Assembly (NCBI RefSeq): GCF_007565055.1
Contig: NC_044561.1
Coordinates: 26,692,114 to 26,756,113 of the forward strand
Direction: 5' to 3'
From: Rhinopithecus roxellana
Lineage: Eukaryota; Chordata; Mammalia; Primates; Cercopithecidae
Length of the DNA stretch: 64,000 bases
Translations under genes and position numbers: made by a program
The notes under the pieces: generated by a model
Seen by the model: the letters and a program-made list of their open reading frames with translations, nothing else
What the model was told of the DNA's origin: nothing
Database searches by the model: none
Shown: piece by piece, positions 1 to 11,735 of the stretch
Layout of the letters: each line of letters opens with the position of its first letter
Numbering within the stretch: the first letter of the stretch is position 1

Positions 1-1496
1 TGGCCGGTTTAAAGAAACGTGTCCTGTGCTGATTTGGCACAAAACTCATGTCAGATCTTCTTTAAAAGATCCTGAAGTGCATGTCCCGTGTTGCCGTCCC
101 AGTGGATTGCACGTAATCGCACAATTAACAACATATTTTCACAGTCTCCACCTTGCAGAGGAGTAGAGTCTGCACTTTGTAGTTTCTTCTAGACGTTTTA
201 AAAATAGAAAAACTTATTTGGAAGAAGATTTCCTATTAGAACAGCAAAGAAAACCCCAAGTCTCTGGGGAAGTATTTGAAGCCCAAGTTCTGTAATGATT
301 TTCAAGTTCAGAGTTGGGCTGCTAATGAGACGCTCCAGCTTTGGGCTCCGCAGGTGGCTGCTACGATCTCATTAAAATGGAGGCACCTGTTTCTATATTA
401 AAGCGTTATCTGCCAGCCCCTCTTCACTTGGGGTGAGTCCATTAATATGGGCAGAGATTTTTAAGACCACAATGACTCCAGTTATCAAGACCCTTCTCCA
501 AACCAGAGAGCAGGCCTGGGGGGAGGAGACAGATGCAGGGTGGGGTTGATGTAGGTAACACCTCTGCCCTCACCCCGAAAATGCGGCTCCATTTCAGGAG
601 ACTTGATAACAGTCTCACGAGAACACAAATATACACCATGTATCATAATTAGACTGCAGTGGAAATGACGTTCAGCCCAATGATTTCTCTGTCACTTGGG
701 GGCTGGGACGGTTACCAGAGAACATGAATTTTGGCCCAGAACTTGCCATTGCTGGCCATCCTGCATCCAGGTCCCTCACAGAAGAGTGTCACTTTGTGGA
801 ATCTCAGACTGAAGACACCAGCGTCCTCCCCCATGGCTGGCTGTGCCCTGAAAGTTACCTTTGCAAGAGGTGTCTCTGTCAACCCCCTTACTCTCTGCTC
901 TCTTGGCCTCAGACTGCAAACCCTCAGAGTGCAAGATTGATGGAAACTCCAGCTCCGTGGGCTCAGGTGGGTCTGGCACCGTGGTGCACATGTGGAAACT
1001 GAGGCTCAGGAGAGGTCTCTCTCTGCTTAAAGGTGTGCCTCATCCTCTTTCCCTTCCTCTAGAAATTATAAAATTCTGGTGATGGAATTGAAGACCTCCC
1101 AAGATTTAAGATCTTTCCCCAACCCTCTTCGCTGGCCTCAGCTGACCTCACCTTCCCACACTTGGGGGGGCCACCATACACCATACACTGTGATGTGCAG
1201 ATCCCATTTCTTCTTTCCCCAAATGCCCTCCCCATTCTCTGGTCAGGCCAACTGCTAGTGAACCCCCCAGACACAGCTTTGGACACCTCCTTAGTCCGCC
1301 AGGAGAAGCCAGTCTCTGTCTCTTCCCCGGAACCTCTGCCAGCGTGAGTGAGGACCTCTAGGGCACCCCAGCACCCACTGTGGTAACCACCTGCTTTGCA
1401 CGGTGGCTCTGCCTCTGGATGCCCTCTTCACCCTTCCAGACCCAGCTCGAGGGTCCTCTTCTACAAAGCTTTCCCCGTAACTGTGCCTTCCTCAGC
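1..1496. other. Single-copy sequence, no gene recognised
   Basis: Moderately GC-rich unique sequence. A weak MIR-like core may lie near 975-1010 (an AACTGAGGCTCAG motif typical of MIR). Frames up to about 100 codons occur on both strands, but none shows a recognisable domain, a bounded exon or codon-like conservation of reading. I see no gene. Confidence 0.5.
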
Positions 1497-1850
1497 TGGG
1501 GCTGCCATAGCCAAAGGCCACAGACTGGGCCTAAACAGCAGACAATTACTTTCTCCCAGCCCTGCCGGAGGGAGCTCTGTGATCAGAGCGCAGCAGGGTT
1601 GGGTCCTGGTGCAGCTCCACCTCCTAGTGTACTAATTATAGGCGTGTCCTCTCATGGAGGGGAGCGGGGGAACTTTTCATGTCTCTGTATAAAGACGTGA
1701 ATCCCATTGCATAAGCCCCACTCTAATGAACTCTTCTAACTCCAACTGCCTCCCCAGAGCTCCACCTCCCAAAGCTCCACCTCCTAATTACCATCACAGT
1801 GGGGACTGGGGCTTCAACACCTGGATTTGTGGGGCATAAACATTGTGGGG
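1497..1850 (-). mobile_element. Old MaLR-type LTR fragment (MLT1/MST-like), antisense
   Basis: Read on the minus strand, this block follows the order of mammalian apparent LTR retrotransposon (MaLR) LTRs. A segment ending in GTTTATGCCCCACAAATCC is followed by the 'cacctcctaattaccatcacagtgggga' region (1777-1805) and a degraded 'tcacatgg/cctctcatgg' stretch at about 1651. It is heavily diverged, with an extra local repetition of 'agctccacctcc'. The subfamily is not certain. Confidence 0.5.
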
Positions 1851-4779
1851 ACCCTGGTGCCCTGGACGTTGCCATCTCCCGGTGGATGGATGCTGTCCTC
1901 TCATGGGTTTCCCTGGCCCTTGAATCCTGCAGCCAGTCTTCCTGGACACATGGCCTTATGTTATGAGTTGTTACAGGCAGGTTTATGGCCCATCCTTCCG
2001 GAAGTCACCCCAGTCACGAATGCCCCTAAACACCTCTCTTTTCTCTGACTTTTGTTTCCTGTTTTAATTAGAAACACAAATTAAGGTATTTGAGGGCCCA
2101 CTACTTATTTTAAGTGCTTTAATGTTGTGTGACCAGTGACATCATGAGCTATGGGTGGCAAGGGGGGCACACAGCCCGTTCCTGTCCCCAGCCAGGCCCT
2201 TGACTGGCTCCCCTGAAACATCCAGCTGGGAATGAGCCTGGTTTCTACTTGGGTGGAGGCAGGTGTAAGTTCTGGCTTGAGCTGCAGGTAACTGTGTCTC
2301 GGGGAGTTGCCCTTCCTGAGCCCGGCTCATCCAGGCAGGAGCCACATTCATAGTATACCATGGTGCCCTGTAAGGTGCCAACAGACGCCAGCTCTGACAT
2401 CACCCATCGGTCCCACATGACACTTAGTCTGAGGAAGTTCCAGTGAGGAAACTCTTCAGTGGGTGGGTAGAAAGGGAGGGAAGGAACCCGTGTCATGCCT
2501 GCTAAGTGTCTCATGCTTCGCTGGGGTCTCATCCCATCCTTGCTACAACTTCCTGGCCAGGGACTAATGCCCCACTTTACAAACACAGAAACTGGGGCCT
2601 AGAAAGGAGGCTGGGGGAATCCCGGGTCTCTCTGGATTCCCAGTCTCTCCTGGCCAAAGTGTGCAGTCTGTGCTTCTGTCATGGAAATGGTCCTCGTTCC
2701 AAGCCTGTCCTGATTCCTCCCACCTGAGGAGGCCCCCAGGTCCCCCATTCTCCCTGCCCCACGCGGCGTGGTCATCACTCATGCCTGGGCCGCTCCCTCC
2801 TCCATCCAAAGTCCAGAACACATGTGTCTTGAGGGAGGCTTTGCTAAGATGGATTTCAGTTCATCTAAAATTTAGGAAGTCTTAGCAGGGAGGGAGGGTT
2901 GACCTTTCAATCCTGCATCCATGGCTGAGTGATTTTTAAACCGGGACAAGTGTTATCTGGAGCAATGACATCGCTTCCATCATCAGAGGCCTGGGGCCGA
3001 GCTGCCCATCCACGCACCTGAGGCTTAGGCTCAGGCTCAGGCTCCAAGGCACCCTCCCTCCAGCCTGCAGGGGCGGCCTCCAGTTTTCAGCTGGTTCTCT
3101 GTCTGTGTTGTGTTGGGAGACCCCAGTGGGAAAGTCTTCCCCCGGGGACATCCCCCCCGACCAGAAGACGACCCCCTTCAGCCTGAGATGAGCGGCTTCA
3201 GCTGATGGTGAGGAAAGAAGAATAGAAGAAAACAGAATTCCTCCGACTTCAAGTCTTCAAAAATGGAGGCCAGCAGCAAGATCGATTCTGAATAATACAG
3301 GAGTTCTAATTAATGGTGTTAATCTTGACAGTCTATCCAGCGTCTTCCCACGGCAGCTGCTCAGTGTCCTGCCTGGGGCTCTGACGGCCCTGGCTTGCTT
3401 TCTGGCTGCACCAGGCACTGGCTGCACGAGTTACTCACACCGTCGGAGTGCAGGGTCCCCGTGTGGTTCCTGCGGGTCTCAAATGAGATGACGGCACTTA
3501 GGAGAGCATCCAGCACGTGTTCGGTGCTCACGGAACGCTAGCCTGGCTTGCCCTCCCCACCTGTGTGTGGCTCACAGCCTTTGGGGGCCATGCATCAGTG
3601 GTGGTCCCTGTGACCTAGCCTGCCGTCTCCTCCCAGGCCAGGCCGTGTGGCAGCCTCAGCACGGGCCCTTCCTGGTCTGCATTCTAGCTGAGGGGGAAGG
3701 AGGAGCTGGGGTTCCTGGAGTTCTCCTCCCAGGCCCTTTCTCTTCATCCACACCTCGGGCGGTGGAGTGGAAAGGGGGCGGAGGGCCAAGGATGCTACCG
3801 TGTCCTCCTGCTCCTACGCAGGCTGAAGGTCTGGGCCACCTGTCCAGGGGTGGTCAACCCTTGCAGCTGCCTCCTGAGCTCTCGGTGTCCCGGGGAGACC
3901 CAGCTGTCGTAGCCAGGGCCCTCCAGCCCCCTCCCCAGCCCCAGCTTGCTTCCCCTTCCAGGACTCAATTCACAGAAGCAGTTGAGTGGGCTGTGTGTCC
4001 CCAGGCTGTGGCTAATCTAAATTGGGGCCCCCCGCTTTATCCTCTCTAAACTTTTCAGCAGATTTTGCCTTCCGAATCTGTCTGTGGCCCCCATCCATGT
4101 CCCGGGCCCCACCCCTGCAATTTCTGGTCCCTGGAAAGCCACAGCCTTGGTCCCTTCTCTTTACTTTCTTCATGGCCCAGCTTCGTGACTGATGCACCCG
4201 TTCATGCTTCCTTCAGAACCATCCTCCCTTCTGCCGTCTCAGGCAGCACCTGCATCTGAGAAGCTGGGGGAGGAGACCCAGCGCCCCCCATTGTCCTGGT
4301 GAAGGTCGCGGCTGATGGAGGATTCGTGGGGCAGACGGGGCTCCCCAGTGGGCCGGGACTTGGGAACGCACATAGAGCTGAGGAATCAGCAGGGGATGGC
4401 ACCAGGTGTGTACTTTGGGGAGCGGGGATTGAGAGGTGGCTCATTTGTACAGGAAGGTAAGACCAGTTCATTTGCGGGCCTCAACCTGAGGCTGAGAGAT
4501 GGGCTTTAGCGTGAAAGTGGCCAGGAAGCATAGACCACTTTAAGACAGTGAAGCATACAGCCATCGGTTCCTCTGAAAACCTCCCTGTGACCAAGGAATC
4601 GCTTTACTGAATCCAGCCTTTGTGTCCTGGCAAGCCCACCCCGGACAGGTGCCTGGCCCCAAAGCACAAAGCCAGTGAGTGGAAGGTGGGGAGGCCCCAT
4701 CCATGTCATGGGGCCGGGCCCAGCATGCCTTAGGGCTCAGCTCCCGGAGGTGATTCCCTGGCAGAGGCACCTCCCTGCT
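1851..4779. other. Single-copy GC-rich sequence with a MIR-like patch
   Basis: No gene recognised. About 3430-3540 resembles the 3' half of a MIR SINE on the plus strand ('tctcaaatgagatgacggcacttag', then a 'cagcacgtgttcggtgctca' stretch). A small GGCTCA run occurs at 3026-3042. The 160-codon frame at 3567-4049 is proline- and glycine-rich in GC-rich DNA and has no domain I recognise. Confidence 0.45.
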
Positions 4780-4865
4780 CATCTTTCTGCTGAGGCCACA
4801 CCTGCAAGTCCCTGGCTCCATTCATCTTTCTGCTGAGGCCACACCTGCAAGTCCCTGGCTCCATT
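4780..4865. repeat. 43-bp direct tandem duplication (2 copies)
   Basis: The block from 4781 is repeated from 4824 with period 43 and essentially no divergence (both copies carry 'gctgaggccacacctgcaag'). The near identity suggests a recent tandem duplication. It lies in otherwise single-copy DNA. Confidence 0.9.
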
Positions 4866-6268
4866 CCCAGAGCTGCCTGGTGACCGATGGGCGGAGTCGA
4901 TGGATTGGGCTTTGGAGAGAACCTTTTGAAAGTGCTCAAAGAGAGAGAAACAATCTAAGTGGGGCCTTCCCAGAGCACACCAGGCAGTTCCAGGACAAGG
5001 TGCTTTGGAGGAAAAAGAAGAATAAATTCCCCCACAACCAGCACTTCTGCAGCTTCCCGTTTTCTGCTTTTAGCTACTTCATCTGAGCCTCCACACTTGC
5101 CTCCCCTTCCCCAGTCCCTGCTATGTCACAACATGTGTCCTGAGTCGCTATGGGGCATGAAATACCCCCATGCCGTCAGGACCTGTGATGACCACATTGT
5201 GAAGCCGCGGGGCCCCCGGCTTTGCCAGCAGCTCCCCTTTGACCTTGGATGAGTCAGCCTAGCTCCTCGGCTCTGAGGCTCTCCGTCCAGGGGACAGGCA
5301 GTTGGGACGAAGATCTCGAAGGCACTTTCTAGTTCTGACCTCCTAAGACCCCCTGCCGCCTTCCTGTGCTTCAGTTCAGGGACAGCCCCGGAAGCCCCCA
5401 CCTGGAGCCCCTCCAAGACTCATCCCCCGCACGTCCCCGTGCCACTTGTCAGTGTGAACTAAAGACAAGGGATTCCATGTCCGTCTCCTCTTCAGCAAAA
5501 TGGGGCATCTGACCAGCATGAATGAGGAGCCAGACTCGAGGAAGTCTTCCCTGGAAGCTGTGGCTCTTGGCAGAGTCCTCTGTGACATGCCGCCTGGCGT
5601 GCCCCCACCATGGCTGTCACTGGTGGAGTCCAGCCCCATCCCCTGGTGGCCTCCTTGACCCTCATCTCTCCCATCTTCCCCTCCTCCATGTGCCACGGCA
5701 GCACTGAGGGCTGTTTCTGGAGAGGAAGGACTCCTGGGCCAACCAGTGCCCTGATCAGGTCTCCATCACTGCCTTTGTCCTGGGAAGGGGGCCTGGCTTC
5801 TCTGGCCTGGTCCCAGGCTTCCCCATCTAAAGCTTCTTTATTCCTCCTGCTTCTCTTTCAGCCCATTTCATTCACCTGATGCTTTGAAACAAAACCTCAG
5901 CCCGCCAGCCCCTGGCAGCTCCAGGAATTGTTAGTGGATGAGCCCACAGGAGAAGCCAGGTGCCTGCCCTCACCCTGGCTTCGGGGCCTGCAGGGTCCTG
6001 GGCTGGGCAGGGTGCTTGGGGTGGGGGTGTTCCAGGTGGCTGGGAGGCCCTGCTGTAAGTGGTCTTCCAAGATCCTGTTTCCACTTCCTGGCTCGGACTT
6101 CCCTGTGTGTTGCCATGGGCACCCACATGAGCTCATCTGCCTCCCTGGTAGGCTCTGGTACATGGGAGCTGTGCTCCTGTGCTTCTCCCTGCCTTGGTGA
6201 GGACAGCCGCTTGGCCAACACATCCTCGCTGGACAGAGTCTAGTGTGGTTGCTTAGGCTGGGGGTGCT
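4866..6268. other. Single-copy GC-rich sequence, no gene recognised
   Basis: GC-rich, with a possible degraded MIR around 5235-5295 (a GACCTTGGATGAGTCA stretch followed by a GGCTCTGAGGCTCT stretch). The minus-strand frame of 198 codons (5897-6493) runs into the 61-bp minisatellite and has no recognised domain. Confidence 0.45.
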
Positions 6269-7196
6269 GTCCACCTCCTGACCCCAACAAGCCCTGGTGC
6301 TTATCCATCCTTGCATCTGCTGCCACAGCCAGGGCAGACAGTCTATGCTGCCACCTGCACGTGGGAGGCACCTGAGTGAGGACTGGAGGTTGCGAGGTCT
6401 CAGCTCTGTGGCTCGTCGGGGGCCCCACTCATCCGCCCTGAGAACCATGCTCCTGTGCTGCGCCAGAGTCTTCTCGTCGGGGGCCCCTCTCATCCGCCCT
6501 GAGAACCACGCTCCTGTGCTGCGCCAGAGTCTTCTCGTGGGGGGCCCCTCTCATCCGCCCTGAGAACCACGCTCCTGTGCTGCGCCAGAGTCTTCTCGTC
6601 GGGGGCCCCACTCATCCGCCCTGAGAACCACGCTCCTGTGATGCCCCAGAGTCTTCTCGTCGGGGGCCCCTCTCATCCGCCCTGAGAACCACGCTCCTGT
6701 GCTGCGCCAATGTCTTCTCGTGGGGGGCCCCACTCATCCGCCCTGAGAACCACGCTCCTGTGCTGCGCCAGAGTCTTCTCGTCGGGGGCCCCTCTCATCC
6801 GCCCTGAGAACCACGCTCCTGTGCTGCGCCAGAGTCTTCTCGTCGGGGGCCCCTCTCATCCGCCCTGAGAACCACGCTCCTGTGCTGCACCAGAGTCTTC
6901 TCGTCGGGGGCCCCTCTCATCCGCCCTGAGAACCACGCTCCTGTGCTGCGCCAGAGTCTTCTCCTCGGGGGCCCCTCTCATCCGCCCTGAGAACCACGCT
7001 CCTGTGCTGCGCCAGAGTCTTCTCCTCGGGGGCCCCTCTCATCCGCCCTGAGAACCACGCTCCTGTGCTGCGCCAGAGTCTTCTCCTCGGGGGCCCACTC
7101 ATCCGCCCTGAGAACCACGCTCCTGTGCTGCACCAGAGTCTTGCTCTTTCTGTTTTTGTTTTTGCTTTTAACATTTAAGTGGGAAGGAGTAAGAGT
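6269..7196. repeat. Left copy of a local direct duplication, containing an expanded minisatellite
   Basis: 6269-6440 matches 7787-7955, and 7141-7196 matches about 7983-8037, at high identity and in the same order. The two halves are contiguous in the right copy but are separated here by twelve 61-bp units. The duplication therefore has two alleles of one structure: an expanded left copy and a near-single-unit right copy. Confidence 0.85.
6415..7145. repeat. 61-bp minisatellite, 12 copies
   Basis: Units begin at 6415, 6476, 6537, 6598, 6659, 6720, 6781, 6842, 6903, 6964, 7025 and 7086. The spacing is exactly 61 bp except that the last unit is 60 bp. Each carries 'catccgccctgagaaccacg' and ends with 'ccagagtcttctcg' or a near variant. 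Variants are phased: the left units end in CTCGTCGG or CTCGTGGG, the last three in CTCCTCGG. That pattern is usual for unequal exchange or replication slippage. Since 61 is not a multiple of 3, it opens long repetitive frames on the minus strand that should not be called genes. Confidence 0.95.
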
Positions 7197-7786
7197 TCCA
7201 CAAAAATTTTTGTGCTTACTTTTTCTTTAATTCTTCCTCTGGGGATCATAAAGTGAAAGTATTTAAATTTATATTTCGGAAGATAAAAGAAGCCTAACAT
7301 CTTTCATCCACTTCATGCATTTTTACTAATTTTTTAAAACATTTTGTACTGGCATCCTGAAGGGTGCAGTTTCATGAGTCAGGAGAATAAATAACAGATA
7401 AAATTAAATGGAGTTCTCAGCAAGGGTGAGTGTGAGTTTTCCTTAGGGATGAAAAAAGTGAATGCATGGCAGGGGCAACCAGCCTCAGGGCCGACCTCAC
7501 AAGGACCGAGGTGGGGCTCAGTACCTGAGGGCGAAGGGTGGGTCTCACCTGGCACCTGCCAGCCTGCACCACGAGCCCACACCCACCAAGGGCGTGTACC
7601 ACTCCAGCAGAGTCATTCCCCAGGAGGCAGGAACAAGCTCATGTTTCGTGATCGAGATCGAGAGCCTTACTTTGGAAATTCCATCAGACATCCCAGAGCA
7701 GCAGGACATCAGGTTGATGAAGGTGATGATGACAAGGAAGATGATGATGTTGCTCATTGAAATGTCACTGAACACTTACTACGCAT
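7197..7786. other. Unassigned sequence between the duplicated copies
   Basis: The first 200 bases are AT-rich; the rest is GC-rich with a small GAT-rich run at 7715-7755. Two overlapping plus-strand frames (103 and 143 codons from 7449 and 7462) have no recognised domain. No gene supported. Confidence 0.4.
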
Positions 7787-8037
7787 GTCCACCTCCCGAC
7801 CCCAACAAGCCCTGGTGCTTATCCGTCCTCGCGTCTGCTGCCACAGCCAGGGCAGACAGTCTATGCTACCACCTGCACGTGGGAGGCACCTGAGTAGGGA
7901 TTGGAGGTCATGAGGTCTCAGCTCCGTGGCTCGTCGAGGGCCCCTCTCATCCACCATGGTTCTCAAGGCTGGACCAAGGTCGTCTTCTTTCTGTTTCTGT
8001 TTTTGCTTTTAACATTTAAGTTGGAAGGAGTAAGAGA
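7787..8037. repeat. Right copy of the local duplication, minisatellite not expanded
   Basis: Direct repeat of 6269-6440 plus 7141-7196. At the position of the left array it has one degenerate 61-bp unit ('cgtcgagggcccctctcatc', then a broken 'accatggttctcaaggctgg'). This looks like the pre-expansion state, or a contracted one. Confidence 0.85.
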
Positions 8038-8059
8038 CAATGTTGGAGGCATTACCTAA

Positions 8060-8385
8060 TTCTGTCTTCTTTCCATCCCCAGCTTTCTTGAGTTAAGACT
8101 GACAAATAAAAATTATATGTATTCTAAGATGTGAAGTGATTGCCATCATCAAGCTAATTAGCATGCCCATCACCTCACGTAACTATTTTTTGTGGGTGTG
8201 TGTTGCTGGGGGGAGCACTTGAGATCTACTTCCTTAGCGAATGTCAAGTATACAATGCAGTTTTGTTAATTATCACCACCATCCTGTTTATTAGATCTCC
8301 ATGACTTAATCATCCTGCATAACTGAGACTTTATGTTTTCTTAATCAACATCTTTCTATCTTCTCGAGCTGTAGTTTTTTTTTTT
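8060..8385 (-). mobile_element. L1-derived fragment (L1M-type 3' region), antisense
   Basis: The stretch with 'gactgacaaataaaaatta', 'atcaagctaattagcatgcc' and 'catcacctcacgtaactatt' follows the familiar antisense order of L1 3' regions of the L1M/L1PB age. It is diverged and truncated on both sides. An Alu begins 27 bases beyond its end. Confidence 0.6.
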
Positions 8386-8411
8386 ATCTGACTAATAGAA
8401 ACAATGGTCCG

Positions 8412-8702
8412 GGCTGGGCACGGTGGCTTACATCTGTAATCCCAGCACTTTAGGAGGCTGAGGTGGGTGGATCACCTGAGGTCAGGAATTCGAGACCAGC
8501 CTGGCCAACACGGTGAAACCTCGTCTCTACTAAAAATGCGAAAATCAGCCGGGCGTGGTGCTGCACCCCTGTAATCCCAGCCACTTGGGAGGCTGAGGTG
8601 GGAGAATTGCTTGATCCTGGGAGGCAGAGGCTGCTGTGAGCCAAGATCGCACTATTGTACTCCAGCCTGGGTGACAGAGTGAGACCTTATCTCAAAAAAA
8701 AA

Positions 8703-8729
<27 letters not shown>
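8412..8729 (+). mobile_element. AluS-type SINE, full length, with target-site duplication
   Basis: Complete Alu dimer starting GGCTGGGCACGGTGGC, with a left arm, middle linker, right arm and long A-tail. The S-type diagnostic stretch 'cacctgaggtcaggaattcg' is present. Flanks at 8398-8411 and 8730-8743 are a 14-bp target-site duplication (gaaacaatggtccg and gaaataatggtccg, one mismatch). Confidence 0.95.
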
Positions 8730-8733
<4 letters not shown>

Positions 8734-8743
8734 TAATGGTCCG

Positions 8744-9284
8744 TCCCCATAGTGTTATCGGGGAGATTAAAGGAGATACACACGTAAGGGTGTCTGACAA
8801 TGAAAGTGCCACAATCACTCCAGTGACCACCGCCCACCTGAGCAGTCCTTGAGGAACTTGAGAGAGCCCATTCCCCAGCTGTGAGTGTCACTGGACCAGA
8901 TGAGAAAGAGGGAGGACACTGGGTAACGCTGGCCACAGGAGCCCTGCTCAGGAATGGGCCTGGTGCACCAGAAAGGTCCCTTCCCTTTCCCACTTCACCA
9001 AGTCAAGGGCGGCTAGAGTCAACATTAGAACGACCAGCACCCAAACACCTAGACCCTTCCATAGGGCGAAACTTGTATCAGACCCATTGAGGACCAAGGA
9101 ATGAATTGCAGGAGAGCAGTTCCAGGTTCAAGATGTCAGCCTTAAGTCATGAGATTCAGAAAATAAGATTAAGTATAGAGTTTGAGTACAAAGACTGAGG
9201 CTACTCCCCTGGGAAACACAAACTTCAGGAGCATCAGACATCATTCCAAAGTGGGGAGGCCAAAGCTTCCTTTATGGGCAGTTA
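8744..9284. other. Single-copy sequence between Alu and L1, no gene
   Basis: No repeat family or gene recognised. Short frames of at most 70 codons only. Confidence 0.4.
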
Positions 9285-9696
9285 AAAGGTGCAACACTGT
9301 TGTCAATAGCACTGCAATAAACATACGTGTGCATGTGTCTTTAGAGTAGAATGATTTATAATCCTTTGGGCATATACTCAGTAATGGGGTTGCTGGGTCA
9401 AATTTCTGGTTCTAGATCCTTGAGGAATCGCCACCCTGTCTTTCACAATGGTTGAACTAATTTACACTCCCACCAACAGTATGAGAGCGTTCCTATTTCT
9501 CCATGGCCTCACCAGCATCTGTTATTTCCTGACTTTTTGATAATCGCCATTCTAATTGGCGTGAGATGGCATCTCGTTGTGGTTTGGATTTGCATTTCTC
9601 TAATGAGCAGTGGTAATGAGCTTTTTTTCATGTTTCTTGGCTGCATAAATGTCTTTTTTTGGAGAAGTGTCTGTTCATATCCTTTGCCCACTTTTT

Positions 9697-10006
9697 TTTG
9701 TTTGTTTTGAGACAGAGTCTCACTCTGCCCCCTAGGCTGGAGTGCAGTGGCACAATCTTGGCTGACTGCAACTTCTGCCTCCCAGGTTCAAGCGATTCTC
9801 CTGCTTCAGCCTCCTGAGTAGCTGGGATTACAGGTGCACGCCACCATGCCCAGCAATTTTTTTTTTTTTTTTTTTTTTTTGTATTTTTAGTAGAGATGGG
9901 GTTTCACCATGTTGGCCAGGCTGGTCTCGAACTCCTGACCTTGTGATCTGCCTACCTCAGCCTCCCGAAGTGTTGAGATTACAGGTGTGAGCCACTGTGT
10001 CTGGCC
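9697..10006 (-). mobile_element. Alu SINE nested in the inverted half of the L1
   Basis: Antisense Alu with a T-rich start and ending CTGGCC. It is flanked by a 16-bp perfect target-site duplication, cctttgcccacttttt, at 9681-9696 and 10007-10022. The L1 sequence is continuous when the Alu is removed, so the Alu is younger than the L1. A second internal T-run of about 24 lies at 9857-9880. Confidence 0.95.
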
Positions 10007-10247
10007 CCTTTGCCCACTTTTTGATGGGGTTGTTGTTTTTTTTTTTTTTTTTTTTCTTGTAAATTTGTTTAAGTTCCTTGTAGATTCTGGATATTAGACC
10101 TTTGTCAGATGGGTAGATTGCAAAAATTTTCTCCTATTCTGTGGGCTGCCTGTTCAGTTTCTTTTGCTGTGCAGAAACTCTTTAGTTTAATTAGGTCCCA
10201 TTTGTCAATTTTGGCTTTTGTTGCACTTGCTTTTGGTCTGGAAACAA

Positions 10248-10659
10248 CCCAATGATAAACTGGATAAGGAAAATGTGGCACATGTACACCATGGAATACT
10301 ATGCAGCCATAAAAAAGAATGAGTTCATGTTCTTTGCAGGGACATGGATGAAGCTGGAAGCCATCATTCTAAGGAAACTAACGCAGGAACAGAAAACCAA
10401 ACGCCACATTTTCTCACTCATAAGTGGGAGTTGAACATTGAGAACACACGGACACAGGGAAGGGAACATTACTCACTGGGGCCTACTGGAAGTTGAGGGG
10501 CAAGAGGAGGGAGAGCTTTGGGACAAATATTTAATGCATGTGGGGCTTAAAACCTAGATGACGGTTGAAAGGTGCAGCAAACCACCATGGCACATGTGTA
10601 CCTACGTAACAAACCTGCACATTCAGCACGTGGGTCCCAGAACTTCAAGTTAAAAAAAC
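10248..10659 (+). mobile_element. Sense half (3' end) of the twin-primed L1
   Basis: It includes the end of ORF2 (tract coding the 'MWHMYTMEYYAAIKKNEFMF' stretch near 10276-10335) and the L1 3' UTR. The frame at 10252-10434 is this ORF2 remnant and stops early, so it is not functional. Confidence 0.85.
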
Positions 10660-10672
10660 AAAGGTGCAACAC

Positions 10673-11735
10673 CTCCCCCATAAGCTCAATGCATGTGTTT
10701 TAGTGGTTTGATTGATTGCAGCCTGGTACGTTGCAAGGAAGATGGCTTTACCACGCTGCAGGGGCAGGCATGGTCAGAGGGGGTTTTCTCTTTGCTACCA
10801 CACGTCCCTTCCTAATCATTTAAAGGAAAAAGCAGAAGTTGCAGGTGCATGCTACGGGACACACGCCCCATAGCCACATTCCTTCCAAGGCTCAGAATAA
10901 CTTCAAATTCCAACAGTTTTAAGCTGGAGTTATTTAATTTCACATAGATGAGTGAGGAATGGCTGAGCTGTGGCCAGCGTGTGTCCACTCCCCTCACCCT
11001 GACCCACCTTCAGGCTGGAGCCCCGAAGCCTGCACTTGACAGGGTGGGGCCTTCCACCCTCATTTCCCATGTCTGAGGTCATCTCCGGGACAGGATGCCT
11101 CACCCTCATCTCTAGCCCCTTCTCTGCTTATCCTCCCAAGAAAGAAGGCTGCTGCTGCTCTGAGTGGTCAGATCTGAGATTCCCTGGGCCACAGTTCATG
11201 AGTGGGTGATGTCGACGGGGACGTGTTTGCCCCTGAGAACTCTTTTCCCTGCTTCCTACAGCAGAGCACACAGAGCCACGTTCTGTCCCTGTCTGTCCAC
11301 TCTCCCTGCAGGGAGTTTGATAAGGCTCCAGCTTCCGTGCTCATGGCGACTGCGTGGCTTTGGGATAGGCAGATGGACTTGTCCCTGGCCTCACAAGTGC
11401 ACAGGGAGGCTCACAGTGCACAAGGCCCCGGCAGAGCCACCCTTCTGCCCACTTCTCCCAGGCAGCCCTGCACTTGGGCAGGGGAGAGGGCGAGTTTTCC
11501 TTCCCCCAGACGCTGGCTAGCACTTTCTTCACCACTTGGCCCCTGTTGAATTCTAAAAGACCTCAGGAAAATGGAAATGGAGGAGGTGGGCTTAGGCACC
11601 CAAGTCCCCACCCAAATCCCACTGTCTTTCCTCCCAGGGCACAGGCAGAGGCAACTTTTTTCAATTCTCTCCTTGAGAAGGAGCTGGTTTACCTGGGCAG
11701 AAATCCTGCAGACTGAACCCCAGGGCCCAGGCTGC
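10673..11735. other. Single-copy sequence, no gene recognised
   Basis: GC content rises again past 11000. Overlapping frames of 115-148 codons on both strands at 11164-11857 lack recognisable domains. No gene supported. Confidence 0.4.

Larger units (their letters stand above)
9285..10672. mobile_element. Twin-primed (5'-inverted) L1P insertion with 13-bp TSD
   Basis: The element has two opposite halves. 9298 to about 10245 is antisense L1 ORF2 3' sequence (with the Alu at 9697-10006 inside). About 10248-10659 is sense L1 3' end, from the 'atggaatactatgcagcc' region of ORF2 through the 3' UTR to a short A-rich tail. The flanks are a perfect 13-bp duplication, aaaggtgcaacac, at 9285-9297 and 10660-10672. 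This is the signature of twin priming during target-primed reverse transcription. The sense half resembles L1P rather than L1M. Confidence 0.9.

Noticed and set aside
6429..7174. Repeated short minus-strand frames with a common peptide
   Set aside because: They come from the 61-bp minisatellite, whose unit is not a multiple of 3.
10252..10434. A 60-codon open frame
   Set aside because: It is the end of L1 ORF2 in the twin-primed L1, truncated by a stop.
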